DNA of 64,000 nt. Source: Lacrimispora xylanisolvens. Lineage in GTDB: Bacteria; Bacillota; Clostridia; Lachnospirales; Lachnospiraceae. The translations under genes and the position numbers were made by a program. The stretch is taken from the NCBI RefSeq assembly GCF_002934545.1, contig NZ_PTJA01000004.1:454353-518352 (forward strand), written 5' to 3'. Positions 54,392 through 63,615 of the stretch are shown one piece after another. Below the pieces are notes generated by a model that saw only the letters and a list, made by a program, of their open reading frames with translations, was not told the origin of the DNA and did no database searches. Position 1 is the first letter of the stretch; every line of letters starts with the position of its first letter.

Positions 54392-55393
54392 CTAAGGGGA
54401 CGTTACCAGAAAGTCTTTTGCGCCCTCTGTGTAGTGTACCTTGCCATCCTCGGTTATAAAAACGCCATAAACATCATCCATGGAATTTAACAGCTCCATT
54501 CCCTTTTCCAGTCCCTCGGAAAAGCAGGTGGTGGATAATGCATCACCATCAACGGAAAGCTTTGAAAGAATGGTGACGGAAACCAGCCCGTTCTCATAGG
54601 GATAGCCATCTCTGGGATTCAAAATATGATGGTAGTTCACCCCGTCTTTTTCAAAATGACGCTCATAAACTCCGGAGGATACCACAGACATATCTTCTAT
54701 ATTCAATGTTTCAATGGTCTCATTTCTGTCTGCATAGGGCTTTTGCAGTCCAATCTTAAAAGGGCTTCCATCTGGTTTCTTCCCCACACAGAGTACATTT
54801 CCACCCAGATTAATTACTGCACTTTTCACTCCCTGCTCCAGTAGATAATCTTTCATGCGGTCTGCTATATAGCCCTTCGCAATTGCCCCGAAGTCCAGGG
54901 AAGTATCCGGTGATAAGAAGGTGAGGGTATCATCTTCAAGCTTTAAATTCTGATAACCCACTTTCTTCACCGCTGCACTGATTTCATCCGAAGGGGGAAT
55001 AACGGGATTTGAAGCTGTAAAGTCCCATAAGGAAGATAACGGTTCGATGGTAATATCAAAATCACCATTGGATATTTTGGAATAATAAAGCCCTTTGGAA
55101 AGCAGGGCAGCCATATCCGGTGACAGCTTCACAGACGTTTCCTGTGCCGGTCTGTGATTGATTTTATAAACTTCACTGCTTTCAATGGTTTTACTGAAAA
55201 TATTTTCATAGGAACGGCACAGATCCAGGCATTCCTTTAATATTTTAGGATCATCGTTATCATAAAGGGTAACTGTTACAAATGTATTTAACAAAAATCC
55301 AGATTTACTGATCGGCTCTATTTTTCTATGACATCCGGTAAGAAGACTGACTGCCAGGCAGACTGCCAAAACTGCTGCTTTTCCTTTTTTCAT
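54392..55393 (-). CDS. apbE: FAD:protein FMN transferase (ApbE), lipoprotein
   Basis: The 333-residue protein has a lipobox (AVSLLTGCHRK) and the ApbE domain: LDFGAIAKGYIADRMKDYLL, VINLGGNVLCVGKKPDG and YHHILNPRDGYPYENGLVSVTI, with VDGDALSTTCFSEG (metal site). It transfers FMN to Thr or Ser of flavoproteins such as Rnf or NQR subunits. It lies directly after cbiK, overlapping by four bases. No Rnf genes are in the window. Confidence 0.95.
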   Translation of the reverse strand: MKKGKAAVLAVCLAVSLLTGCHRKIEPISKSGFLLNTFVTVTLYDNDDPKILKECLDLCRSYENIFSKTIESSEVYKINHRPAQETSVKLSPDMAALLSKGLYYSKISNGDFDITIEPLSSLWDFTASNPVIPPSDEISAAVKKVGYQNLKLEDDTLTFLSPDTSLDFGAIAKGYIADRMKDYLLEQGVKSAVINLGGNVLCVGKKPDGSPFKIGLQKPYADRNETIETLNIEDMSVVSSGVYERHFEKDGVNYHHILNPRDGYPYENGLVSVTILSKLSVDGDALSTTCFSEGLEKGMELLNSMDDVYGVFITEDGKVHYTEGAKDFLVTSP

Positions 55394-56187
55394 TCCTGAT
55401 CCTCCAATTTTTTACCGGCTTCCCTTGCGTGTTCCACAAACATCCGGCGTACCCCTTCAATTTCCCCCATTCCTTTCAACCGGCAGATCACCTCATATCC
55501 ATCTGCTTCCAGCCGGCTTTTCCACGAATCACTGTCTTTCCCGGCCATATCATTGTGAGCATGATCTCCGCATACAATCATCATGGGCTGAAGAACGGCT
55601 CGTTTTGACTGTTTCCCGTTTAATGCTTCTATTACATCATCAATGGAAGGTTCTGCTTCTACCGTTCCCACATGATACCTGGTATATCCCTGTTTTTTTA
55701 AAATTCCAGCCAGGCGGTCATAGGCGGCATTGGCTTCATGTTCGGAACCATGACCCATAAACACAATCTCCGTCCCCTCCCTATCATATTCCTTTGTATC
55801 TTCCGTCAGGATCTCAGTCAGTTTTAAATAATCTTCCTCAGAAGAAAGAAGGGGTGCACCAATTATCAACTGGTCAAACGAATCTTCCTGTTTTTTTACA
55901 GCATTGACGATACAGTCATATTCTTCTCCTCCCATTACAAGAGTGGGTTGGATCAGCACCCGGTTAAAGCCTTCTGCTGCCAGCTTTTCCATGGCTTCTT
56001 CTACTCCGTCAATCATAATATTGTCCCGTTTTCTTAATATATCTATAATGATCCGACTGGTAAAAGCCCGTCTTAATTCATAAGCAGGAAATTCAGCTGC
56101 TACAGCCTGTTCAATGGCTTCTATGGTCTTGCTTCTGCTTTCGTTATAACTTGTCCCAAAGCTCACTACGAGTAATGCCTGTTTCAT
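55390..56187 (-). CDS. cbiK: Sirohydrochlorin cobaltochelatase (CbiK-like)
   Basis: The 265-residue chelatase begins KQALLVVSFGTSYNESRSKTIEAIE, with VFMGHGSEHEANAAYDRL and MIVCGDHAHNDMAG, which place the metal-binding His residues. It inserts cobalt into sirohydrochlorin in anaerobic B12 synthesis, though some members bind other metals. The start is taken as ATG 56187; a GTG at 56202 is possible. No other cobalamin gene is nearby. Confidence 0.88.
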   Translation of the reverse strand: MKQALLVVSFGTSYNESRSKTIEAIEQAVAAEFPAYELRRAFTSRIIIDILRKRDNIMIDGVEEAMEKLAAEGFNRVLIQPTLVMGGEEYDCIVNAVKKQEDSFDQLIIGAPLLSSEEDYLKLTEILTEDTKEYDREGTEIVFMGHGSEHEANAAYDRLAGILKKQGYTRYHVGTVEAEPSIDDVIEALNGKQSKRAVLQPMMIVCGDHAHNDMAGKDSDSWKSRLEADGYEVICRLKGMGEIEGVRRMFVEHAREAGKKLEDQE

Positions 56188-56265
56188 CTTTCTGGTCCAC
56201 ACTTTCTAATCATTTTCCTGACTACCATATCACAGATGATTTTTGCTGTCAAATTCCTTTTTACG

Positions 56266-56305
56266 CACTACAGGCGCAGAACCAAACGGTTCTGCGCCTG
56301 TGGTG
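56266..56305. other. Long hairpin (18-bp stem) between adh and cbiK
   Basis: ACAGGCGCAGAACC (56270-56283) and GGTTCTGCGCCTGT (56288-56301) are perfect arms around AAAC. Four more bases extend the stem through a G-T wobble. No T tract follows on either strand. It may act as a terminator for the upstream alcohol dehydrogenase gene, or be an RNA element upstream of cbiK. Confidence 0.7.
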
Positions 56306-56335
56306 CACATTGCATACATTTTATAGGAGATTATC

Positions 56336-57526
56336 TTAAAAATCTACCTCTTTATCATAGTAACAACAGGTTAACAGCTTCTCCATCTCTGCCGGGGTAA
56401 TTGCCCGTGGGTTGGAGCCGGTGCATGCATCACCAACTGCTAACTCAGCTACTGCCGCTAATTTATCATTGAACTCTGCTTCGTCAATGATTCCGCCTTC
56501 GTATTCCTTAATACAGGTAGGAATATCCAGCTCCTTGTTCATGGAACGGATCTCAGCAATTAATGCATCAACCAGCTCTTCATCTGTATTGCCCTCTAAA
56601 CCAATGAAACGGGCAATCTCACCATAACGCTTTGCTGCCTCTGCGTCTTTGGCATTAAACTTAATAACTTTCGGAAGATACATCGCATTGGCACAGCCAT
56701 GCACAATGTGTCCGCCAGAATAAGCAGCTCCTGTTTTATGAGCCATGGAATGAACGATTCCAAGGAGTGCATTGGAAAATGCCATACCTGCAAGACACTG
56801 TGCATTATGCATACGGTCACGTGCAGCCATATCTCCGTTATAGGAATCAATTAAATCATTATGTATCATCTTGATCGCATGAAGCGCAAGAGGATCGGTA
56901 TAATCGCAGTGAAGTGTGGAAACATATGCTTCCATTGCATGGGTAATTGCATCCATACCGGTATGAGCTGTCAGCTTTTTAGGCATGGTCTCAGCAAGAT
57001 CCGGGTCAACAATTGCCACATCGGGTGTTATATTAAAGTCAGCAAGGGGATACTTGATGCCCTTGTGATAATCGGTAATAACGCTGAATGCCGTAACTTC
57101 GGTAGCAGTACCGGAAGTAGAAGGAATGGCGCAGAACTGTGCTTTTGTTCTTAAAGTCGGGAAATTAAAAGGAATGCATAAATCCTCAAAAGTTGTATCC
57201 GGGTATTCATAAAATGCCCACATTGCTTTAGCCGCATCAATAGGTGATCCGCCGCCGATTGCAACGATCCAGTCCGGTTCGAACTCCCGCATCATCTGGG
57301 CACCCTTCATTACGGTTTCAACGCTGGGATCAGGCTCTACCCCTTCAAACAGTTTTACTTCTAATCCAGCTTCTTTTAAATATGCTTCCACTCTGTCAAG
57401 AAAGCCAAAACGCTTCATAGAGCCGCCGCCTACGACAACAATTGCTTTCTTTCCCTTTAAGTTTTTTATTTCCTCCAGGGAGCCTTTTCCATGATAAAGG
57501 TCTCTGGGTAATGTAAATCTAGCCAT
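56336..57526 (-). CDS. Iron-containing alcohol dehydrogenase
   Basis: The 396-residue enzyme has the group III alcohol dehydrogenase fold: VVGGGSMKRFGFLDRV, AIGGGSPIDAAKAMWAFYEYP, PSTSGTATEVTAFSVITDY and the iron-ligand region THAMEAYVSTLHCDYTDPLA with GIVHSMAHKTGAAYSGGHIVHG. It reduces an aldehyde or ketone with NAD(P)H. It is transcribed from a promoter at 57570-57598. rex lies nearby, so redox control is plausible. Confidence 0.92.
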   Translation of the reverse strand: MARFTLPRDLYHGKGSLEEIKNLKGKKAIVVVGGGSMKRFGFLDRVEAYLKEAGLEVKLFEGVEPDPSVETVMKGAQMMREFEPDWIVAIGGGSPIDAAKAMWAFYEYPDTTFEDLCIPFNFPTLRTKAQFCAIPSTSGTATEVTAFSVITDYHKGIKYPLADFNITPDVAIVDPDLAETMPKKLTAHTGMDAITHAMEAYVSTLHCDYTDPLALHAIKMIHNDLIDSYNGDMAARDRMHNAQCLAGMAFSNALLGIVHSMAHKTGAAYSGGHIVHGCANAMYLPKVIKFNAKDAEAAKRYGEIARFIGLEGNTDEELVDALIAEIRSMNKELDIPTCIKEYEGGIIDEAEFNDKLAAVAELAVGDACTGSNPRAITPAEMEKLLTCCYYDKEVDF

Positions 57527-57569
57527 TGTAAAACCCTCCTTGTGAAATTCCTGTCGTTTCTATGAGATA

Positions 57570-57598
57570 ATTGTAGTTCAAACAGAGAGGAATTACAA
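57570..57598 (-). promoter_or_regulatory. Promoter of the alcohol dehydrogenase gene
   Basis: On the minus strand TTGTAA (57593-57598) and TACAAT (57570-57575) are spaced by 17 bases, 44 bases before the start. Confidence 0.65.
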
Positions 57599-57601
57599 AG
57601 G

Positions 57602-57640
57602 TAAAAAAATATATATCAGTATATAAATACTGATATATAT
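57602..57640 (-). terminator. AT-rich terminator after the LysR gene
   Basis: ATATATATCAGTAT (57609-57622) is a perfect inverted repeat with ATACTGATATATAT (57627-57640). On the minus strand it is followed by TTTTTTTACC, ten bases after the LysR stop. Confidence 0.8.
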
Positions 57641-57649
57641 TTAACATTC

Positions 57650-58567
57650 TTATTCTGCCAGTTTTTCCTTTACACAGCTTAACTGTTCAAGAAATTTCTT
57701 ATCCCAGCCGGTAAGTGAATACCCCTTCCGGCAAATGATTGAATCCCTGAAACGTTTCTTCTTCACGCATTGTTTTTCCACCAGCTGATACTGCTTTAGC
57801 AGCTCTTCCGGCATGGGAGATACCCACATATAGGTCAATTGATTGTCACACAAAAGCTGAAACTGGCTGCCCCGTTCATATACATAAATTCGCTTTGGGG
57901 ACTTGGGATATTTCATTCCCCCTCCAATATCGTCGTTTTTGCTGGAAACAGCATCTCCATGGGCAATCTCAATAAAATTCATTAAATCCTCGGCTTCTAT
58001 CACGCTCTTTTCTGCAAGAGGATGGGCATTTGAAATCAGGATCCTTAAAGAATACTCAAAAACAGATTCCATAATCAGCCCCTTTGCAGCGGTCTCCCTT
58101 GCATAATACTTTTCAGAAGCAACCGGATACCGGATGATACCAAGATTGTACTCTCCTGTCTCCACATCCCTGATGGTATCTGTGGAATTGGTCTCCCGAA
58201 GCCATACGTTCATCATGGATTCAGAGCCCATTTCTTTTATAAAACCGGAAAATGCTGTGCTGATATAACTGGCTCTGGGCATGGATAGAGAAAACTCCAC
58301 ACCGTTTCCATCTCCTGTTTTATACAGATGTTCCATTTCATCGATCTGAATCAGAACATTTCTGGCATGTTCTAAAAAGATCCTCCCTCTGGCAGTGGGC
58401 ACAACTCCTTTGGAAGTCCGTTTAAAGATAGGTGCCCCAAGGCTTTCTTCCAGAGTCTTGATCGCCTTGCTGAGATTCGGCTGATCCATGTATAAATTAG
58501 CTGCTGCCTGTGTAATGGAGCCGGTCTTTTCCACTTCAACCGCATACTGCAATAGCACGGTATTCAA
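57650..58567 (-). CDS. LysR-family transcriptional regulator
   Basis: The 305-residue protein has an N-terminal winged HTH (NTVLLQYAVEVEKTGSITQAAANLYMDQPNLSKAIKTLEESLGAPIFKRTSKGVVPTARG) and a C-terminal effector-binding domain. Its start overlaps the rex stop by four bases, so both are coupled. It may control the adjacent alcohol dehydrogenase; the effector is unknown. Confidence 0.9.
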   Translation of the reverse strand: MNTVLLQYAVEVEKTGSITQAAANLYMDQPNLSKAIKTLEESLGAPIFKRTSKGVVPTARGRIFLEHARNVLIQIDEMEHLYKTGDGNGVEFSLSMPRASYISTAFSGFIKEMGSESMMNVWLRETNSTDTIRDVETGEYNLGIIRYPVASEKYYARETAAKGLIMESVFEYSLRILISNAHPLAEKSVIEAEDLMNFIEIAHGDAVSSKNDDIGGGMKYPKSPKRIYVYERGSQFQLLCDNQLTYMWVSPMPEELLKQYQLVEKQCVKKKRFRDSIICRKGYSLTGWDKKFLEQLSCVKEKLAE

Positions 58568-59247
58568 TCATCTTCCTCCTTTGTCTCCTGCCAACCGTTC
58601 TTTTCCACTTCATACAGATACTTTGACAGTGCTGCAAGCGAAACTGCCATGTTCTCATTTTGAACCAGAATATGGGGCGGTACAGTCAGATGAACCGGAG
58701 CAAAATTCCAGATGGCCTTCACTCCGCCTGCCACCAGCCTGTCGCAGACCCCCTGGGCATATTCAGCAGGAACAGTAATAATCCCTATGTGTATATTCAT
58801 ACGCTGACAAAGGTTCTCCAGTTTATCCATGGAAAGCACCATCTTTCCGCCGATTCTGGTATTCACCTTTCTTCCGTCAGCATCAAAAGCCATAACAATT
58901 TCAACACCGTACTGTTCAAAGCCTTTATAGGAAAGCAGTGCTTTTCCCAGATATCCCACCCCTACCAGTGCTGCCTGATTGGTGTTATGAAATCCCAGAA
59001 ATTCCTCCATATCTGCAATTAATTCCTTAATTACATATCCCATCTTTGGCTTTCCTGCTGTTTTGGCTACTAATGCCAGATCTTTTCGGACCTGAACCTC
59101 ATTTAACTGAAGATCCAAAGCAATGGCGGGTGCGGAAATGGTTTCTAATCCATCGCTGCTTTTCTTTTCCAGATAATGATGATAAACGGGAAGGCGCTCC
59201 AGCGATTTTCTGGATATTCCTCCTACCATATGTCTCTTTTCTTCCAT
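58564..59247 (-). CDS. rex: Redox-sensing transcriptional repressor Rex
   Basis: The 227-residue repressor senses the NADH/NAD ratio. It has an N-terminal winged helix (SRKSLERLPVYHHYLEKKSSDG...NEVQVRKDLALVAKTAGKPKMGY), the Rossmann motif VGVGYLGKALL and a domain-swap C-terminal helix. Rex represses fermentation genes such as alcohol dehydrogenases. One lies 1 kb downstream. A full palindromic Rex operator was looked for there but not found. Confidence 0.94.
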   Translation of the reverse strand: MEEKRHMVGGISRKSLERLPVYHHYLEKKSSDGLETISAPAIALDLQLNEVQVRKDLALVAKTAGKPKMGYVIKELIADMEEFLGFHNTNQAALVGVGYLGKALLSYKGFEQYGVEIVMAFDADGRKVNTRIGGKMVLSMDKLENLCQRMNIHIGIITVPAEYAQGVCDRLVAGGVKAIWNFAPVHLTVPPHILVQNENMAVSLAALSKYLYEVEKNGWQETKEEDD

Positions 59248-59308
59248 AAAATCTTCCCCCAGTCTGATTTAACAAATAACAGATACCGGCGACCCTTTTG
59301 TCACTATT

Positions 59309-60361
59309 TTAATTAACTGTGCCCTGATCCTTCCGGTCAGTCAGAAACATGGCATCGCCAAAGCTGAAGAAACGGTATCTCTCCCGAACTGCTTCTTCAT
59401 ATGCATGAAGTACATGATCTCTACCGGCAAGTGCAGATACCAGCATAATTAAGGTGGATTCAGGCAAATGGAAATTGGTAATCAGACAATCCAGTATCTT
59501 AAAATGATAACCCGGATAAATAAATATTTCAGTCCATCCGCTTCCTGCCTTTAATATACCGTCCTCCGTTGATGCAGATTCCACGGTTCTGCAGCTTGTG
59601 GTTCCTACACAGACGATCCTCCCCCCATTTCGTTTGGCATCATTAACCTTTTTTGCTTCCTCTTCTTCCACAATATAGAATTCAGAATGCATGTGATGAG
59701 CTTCTATCTCATCTACCTTAACCGGACGGAATGTTCCAAGTCCCACATGAAGTGTGACATGGGCAATCTCCACTCCTTTTTCCTGTATCTTCTTTAATAA
59801 TTCTTTTGTAAAATGGAGACCTGCAGTTGGTGCGGCAGCAGATCCTTCATTCTTGGCATAAACAGTCTGATACCGGTTTTTATCCTGAAGCTGGTGGGTA
59901 ATATAGGGTGGCAGGGGCATCTGGCCAAGCTGATCCAGAATCTCTTCAAAAATCCCTTCATAAGAAAACTGAATGAGACGGTTTCCTTCTTCCACCACAT
60001 CAATCACAGTTCCTTTTAAAAGTCCCTCTCCAAATGAAATAACAGTTCCGACTTTTGCTTTCTTTCCCGGTTTCACAAGTGTTTCCCAGATATCATTCTC
60101 TCTTCTTTTTAATAGAAGAATCTCGATCTTAGCCTCAGTGCCTTCTTTCACGCCGAACAGCCTTGCCGGAATTACCTTGGTATCGTTAATAACCAGACAG
60201 TCTCCCTTTTTTAAATAATCCAGTATATCTTTAAAATGTCTGTGTTCGATCTCTCCCGTATGCTTGTCCAGAACCAGCAGTCTGGAAGCCGACCGGTCCT
60301 CTAAGGGATCCTGTGCAATCAGCTCCTGAGGTAAATCAAAATAAAAATCTCTGACGTTCAT
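59309..60361 (-). CDS. queA: S-adenosylmethionine:tRNA ribosyltransferase-isomerase
   Basis: This 350-residue queuosine-pathway enzyme attaches the epoxycyclopentanediol ring to tRNA-bound preQ1. The start ATG 60361 ([39 protein letters not shown]) follows AAAGGAGAGTAGTTTT; a longer ATG upstream lacks a site. Motifs [31 protein letters not shown] and [15 protein letters not shown] are clear. No tgt is in the window. Confidence 0.95.
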   Translation of the reverse strand: MNVRDFYFDLPQELIAQDPLEDRSASRLLVLDKHTGEIEHRHFKDILDYLKKGDCLVINDTKVIPARLFGVKEGTEAKIEILLLKRRENDIWETLVKPGKKAKVGTVISFGEGLLKGTVIDVVEEGNRLIQFSYEGIFEEILDQLGQMPLPPYITHQLQDKNRYQTVYAKNEGSAAAPTAGLHFTKELLKKIQEKGVEIAHVTLHVGLGTFRPVKVDEIEAHHMHSEFYIVEEEEAKKVNDAKRNGGRIVCVGTTSCRTVESASTEDGILKAGSGWTEIFIYPGYHFKILDCLITNFHLPESTLIMLVSALAGRDHVLHAYEEAVRERYRFFSFGDAMFLTDRKDQGTVN

Positions 60362-60423
60362 AAAACTACTCTCCTTTATCAAAAATGCTCCTCTGCACGG
60401 TGCCACGCAGAGAAGCATCTGTT

Positions 60424-61227
60424 TTAATTATTGTTCGACTGGCTGGCTGATTCACTGGCAGGTTCACCAGATGACTCACTGGCTGATTCCCCCGTAGTTT
60501 CTGCAGCAGCTTCCGGCTCTTCTTCCCCTTTTTTCAAAGTGTTATAAACTGCCAGAAGATTCTCATCGGACTTTAAAGCCTTCTCAAGACCTTCGTTTAC
60601 CTCTTTCGCCATCTTTTGCACTTCATCAGACTGGTTTACTTCCTGCATAAATTCAGACTCTTCTTTGCTGTTATCTGCAACCAGGTAGCAGCTTCCATCC
60701 GATGCGGTCTTTGCATAACAGACGATCAGGCTTGGAGCCATGGTCTCTGCCTGACGGAATTTCACATCAAATCTGGCATAAACCACATAGTCACCATCTG
60801 CAATTCCAGGTGTAGAAAAGCATTCCAGATTTTCAAAACTCTGATAGAACTTTACCTCTTCTTCCATTCTGGAAGCCAGCTGATCCAAACTCTCTTCCCC
60901 GGTTTTACCGCCATAAGCTTTAGAAAGTGCGTCCTTGTCGCAGCTCTTTCTGGCGTTAAAGTATGACTTCATCAAATCATTCAATTCGGGCACCGCATCC
61001 TTCTGCAGTGCAACTTTTACCTTCTGCGGCTGATTTTCATCGCTTTGCGGTGATGTACTCTCCGCCTTGGCAGAGACCGTTTCCGGCTCATTCGCGGGCT
61101 GTCCGGCTTTGTCCAAAACAACCACCACCATGATCAGTATTACTGCAACCAATGGTATGGCGAGAAACTTCAAAAACCGTCTGGTTTCCGCTTTCAGCCC
61201 ATTCCATTTTCCTAATAAGTCCTTCAT
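60424..61227 (-). CDS. Membrane-anchored extracytoplasmic protein of unknown function (267 aa)
   Basis: It has a short cytoplasmic N terminus, one membrane helix ([22 protein letters not shown]), then an external domain of about 150 residues ([26 protein letters not shown] and [35 protein letters not shown]), which looks like an NTF2-like or SnoaL-type cone fold. It ends in a low-complexity Ser/Glu/Ala tail ([14 protein letters not shown]). I know no family name for it. The ribosome site is good (AGGAGGTCAGGTCTA). It is upstream of queA. Confidence 0.7.
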   Translation of the reverse strand: MKDLLGKWNGLKAETRRFLKFLAIPLVAVILIMVVVVLDKAGQPANEPETVSAKAESTSPQSDENQPQKVKVALQKDAVPELNDLMKSYFNARKSCDKDALSKAYGGKTGEESLDQLASRMEEEVKFYQSFENLECFSTPGIADGDYVVYARFDVKFRQAETMAPSLIVCYAKTASDGSCYLVADNSKEESEFMQEVNQSDEVQKMAKEVNEGLEKALKSDENLLAVYNTLKKGEEEPEAAAETTGESASESSGEPASESASQSNNN

Positions 61228-61301
61228 TAGACCTGACCTCCTGGAGAAACAATCTCCTCTCTATTCTAACAAAAAAACAGCCAAAAATCAACAAATAACT
61301 C

Positions 61302-61330
61302 TTGCGCTTTAAAACAATCTATAGTAGAAT
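61302..61330 (+). promoter_or_regulatory. Promoter of tRNA-Arg
   Basis: TTGCGC (61302-61307) and TAGAAT (61325-61330) are spaced by 17 bases. The tRNA begins 10 bases later. Confidence 0.7.
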
Positions 61331-61339
61331 GTAAAAGAT

Positions 61340-61411
61340 GCATCTGTAGCTCAGTGGATAGAGCAGTGGCCTCCGGAGCCGCGTGCGTAGGTTCGATTCC
61401 TATCAGATGCA
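61340..61411 (+). tRNA. tRNA-Arg (anticodon CCG)
   Basis: The cloverleaf is complete in 72 nt: acceptor GCATCTG/CAGATGC, D stem GCTC/GAGC, anticodon stem GTGGC/GCCGC around loop CTCCGGA (anticodon CCG, reads CGG), variable loop of 4, and T stem GTAGG/CCTAT with TTCGATT. CCA is not encoded. A prophage integrase remnant lies 190 bases downstream, so its 3' end is a likely attachment site. Confidence 0.95.
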
Positions 61412-61603
61412 CTATTTTTTTGCCCGGAAATAATTCTCTGAAACCTTGATTTTACGGGGTTTCTCATATTTATCTGATTTTATCATTCTTACCAGATTCC
61501 CAGATTTTACTATTTTTAACTGGTTTTTTCTTATTTTCTCTGAAATATAAGTGGTAAATAAGTGGTCGGTTTTATGGTCAGATAAGTGGTCAAAAATGTG
61601 CCT

Positions 61604-62708
61604 TTATATCTTTGAAATACCAGTCATAACATCTGTTATTTGATCGTTCAAAACATGGATATAAGTGCTGTATGTGGTGTTAATATCTGCGTGTCCTAAG
61701 AGTTTGCTAACAACGCTTATCTCCGTTCCTGCTTTTAGTAATCTTGAAGCAAATGTATGCTTTAGCGCGTGTATCGTATAATCTTCTGCCCCCACCACAC
61801 CAAGAACACTTTTGAATGTTCTTAATATATTCCTTTCTGACAAATAACCTCCATTTGATGTGCAAGCCACATAATCAGTCTTTATCTTTTTACGCGCATT
61901 GTAATCTTGTATCTGCTTTAACAGAGATATAGCCATATCATTTAATGGTATAATTCGATTTCCTGATTCAGTTTTCGTAATATCATCCTACAACAGATCC
62001 TTTTTTATCACGTTCTTTTGCCTTGGTCAAAGTTTTATTTACTTTTAGTGCTTTATTTTTAAAGTCAATATCACTCCATTCCAATCCTAAAGCTTCGCCT
62101 ATTCGCATTCCAGTATTCAAGATCAGTAGCAGGACTGGCATATGTCTAAAGAACTAATTATTACTCTGCCGTAATGTATTATTAAACACATACATTTTTT
62201 TAGTTATATTTTCCGGTAAAATCTCAGTCTTTTTAGTCTTTACCACTGTGGAATATGCTTTAGTTGTGGATAAATCGTTTATCATAGCTTGTATATCCTC
62301 AGTAGATACACTCCCCAATTGAATCCAACCTATGTAATTACATACTGCATTATATGTCTGCTCCAATCGGTCATACGATACTGGCTTTAATATGGGATAT
62401 TTCACTGTTCGCATCCAAAATTCTGCATAATCATGGAAAGATGTGGCTTCCACTTTAACAGTATATTTTGTCCGGTCTTCATTATATTCCTTAATTTTAC
62501 GTTTAAGTTCTTTTTCGCTTTTACCATAGAAAGATTTATATATAATCGTTCCATTTGGCTTACGACCCGCAACATACCTATATTCAAACCTGCCATCGCT
62601 TCTTTCTCCGATTAAGCCGTCTCCTTTACCTCTTCTATTATTAATTGTTGATGTGCTCATTATATCAAGTCCTCCTTTAATATTGAGCATCGTCATCAAT
62701 TTGACCAT
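61604..62708 (-). pseudogene. Decayed tyrosine recombinase (prophage integrase)
   Basis: The N-terminal half (62154-62708) has the AP2-like arm-binding domain and SAM-like core binding (YRYVAGRKPNGTIIYKSFYGKSEKEL...HDYAEFWMRTV). The C-terminal catalytic half (61604-61936) shows HALKHTFASRLLKAG and LLGHADINTTYSTYIH, with the active-site R/H/Y region. Between them the sequence RHMPVLLLILNTGMRIGEALGLEWSDID is out of order. A deletion of about 60 codons, an in-frame TAG after LRQSNN and a frameshift near 61985 break the gene. It points toward the tRNA, as an integrase using that tRNA as its attachment site would. Confidence 0.88.
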
Positions 62709-62730
62709 GCTCTTATTTTATCAAAAACAG

Positions 62731-62916
62731 TTATATATTAATAGCCCATCCAGCATTTTTCTTGAACCATGCGTCAAGTTCGTCTTTCGTGATTAGATAA
62801 TCCTTATTCACCTTTACTGTTGGTAAGATTCCTTTTTCCAGGAACTTTTTCATCTTGTCTCGTCCAAATCCGAAAATCTCTTGTAAATCTGATTTATTGT
62901 AATATACTTTTTCCAT
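62731..62916 (-). CDS. Excisionase-like small HTH protein (61 aa)
   Basis: The 61-residue protein has a winged-helix pattern (YYNKSDLQEIFGFGRDKMKKFLEKGILPTVKVNKDYLITKDELDAWF), as in Xis and DUF3173 proteins. It lies directly upstream of the broken integrase, on the same strand, as in Firmicute prophages. The ribosome site is weak but present (GGGGGAAC). It may no longer have a working partner here. Confidence 0.75.
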   Translation of the reverse strand: MEKVYYNKSDLQEIFGFGRDKMKKFLEKGILPTVKVNKDYLITKDELDAWFKKNAGWAINI

Positions 62917-62944
62917 GTGGTTCCCCCTCGTCTATCTTTTTAAT

Positions 62945-62972
62945 ATAAAAAGAGCCGACATAAGCCGACTCT
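62945..62972 (-). terminator. Terminator after the tail-fragment gene
   Basis: The minus-strand RNA AGAGUCGGC pairs with GUCGGCUCU across UUAU (with two G-U pairs), followed by UUUUUAUAUU. It lies between the tail fragment and the excisionase gene. Confidence 0.75.
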
Positions 62973-63040
62973 GATTTTGTCTTCTAAGATAATATTATAG
63001 TAATAGTACTATCCATAAAACTAGTCAATTATTATGCGTA

Positions 63041-63540
63041 TTACAAATTAGAAACCCTTTCCTCTAAAGCCTCAATTCTCTCATAAGCCCGCTTCATAGT
63101 CTGGGTTAAAGTCCAACCTTCCCACCATGGTCTCCAGTAATAGTCAGTTCCTTTGCATAAGCCTGAATACCACTAACCGTAAATACATAGTTATTTATGG
63201 CGGTTGGGTTTCCTCCATTGTACCCGCCCCATAAAGCAAAACGATTCGAAGCGGTACTTGCAGACATCCCGGAATATTGATCAGTAGACATAAACAAAGC
63301 ACGATCAGTATATGTTATATAGAAATCTCCCATATAGATTTCTGAATCGCTCACATAAAAGAATCCGTTGCCAATATTAATCCTTCCACCTTTAATATAT
63401 GAAGCGTTAGTTCCAACCAAACTATTGCCGTCAATCGTCCAACCGCCAATGGTTCCGGAGGTAGCGGTTATAATTCCTGCTATGTTTGCGTTTGAGGCGT
63501 ACAAATACCCATTATTCAAAACTCTAAATGGTGCGCTTGT
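63041..63540 (-). pseudogene. Phage tail-spike/fibre C-terminal fragment with a frameshift
   Basis: The minus strand encodes a Gly/Ala/Asn-rich beta-helix type sequence (FRVLNNGYLYASNANIAGIITATSGTIGGWTI and similar), common in Firmicute phage tail proteins. The N terminus is missing: upstream the frame closes at a TAA near 63555. Near 63108-63125 the frame shifts. The +1 frame continues with GWTLTQTMKRAYERIEALEERVSNL to a stop at 63041. It is a degraded prophage remnant. Confidence 0.7.
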
Positions 63541-63615
63541 TCTTTATAATAACCTGTTTAACCGAAAAACTTTCCCTCACCCTTAAGGATAGTTAAAGTA
63601 AAACAATTTCACTTC

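Noticed and set aside
55390..56187. A cobalamin biosynthesis operon
   Set aside because: Only cbiK is present; its neighbour is apbE and no other cbi/cob gene is in the window.
57530..57560. Full Rex operator before the alcohol dehydrogenase
   Set aside because: Only one half (TTGTGAA) matches; the expected partner half is absent.
61604..62708. Two separate intact integrase genes
   Set aside because: The two halves are the N and C parts of one protein, with the middle out of frame and partly deleted.
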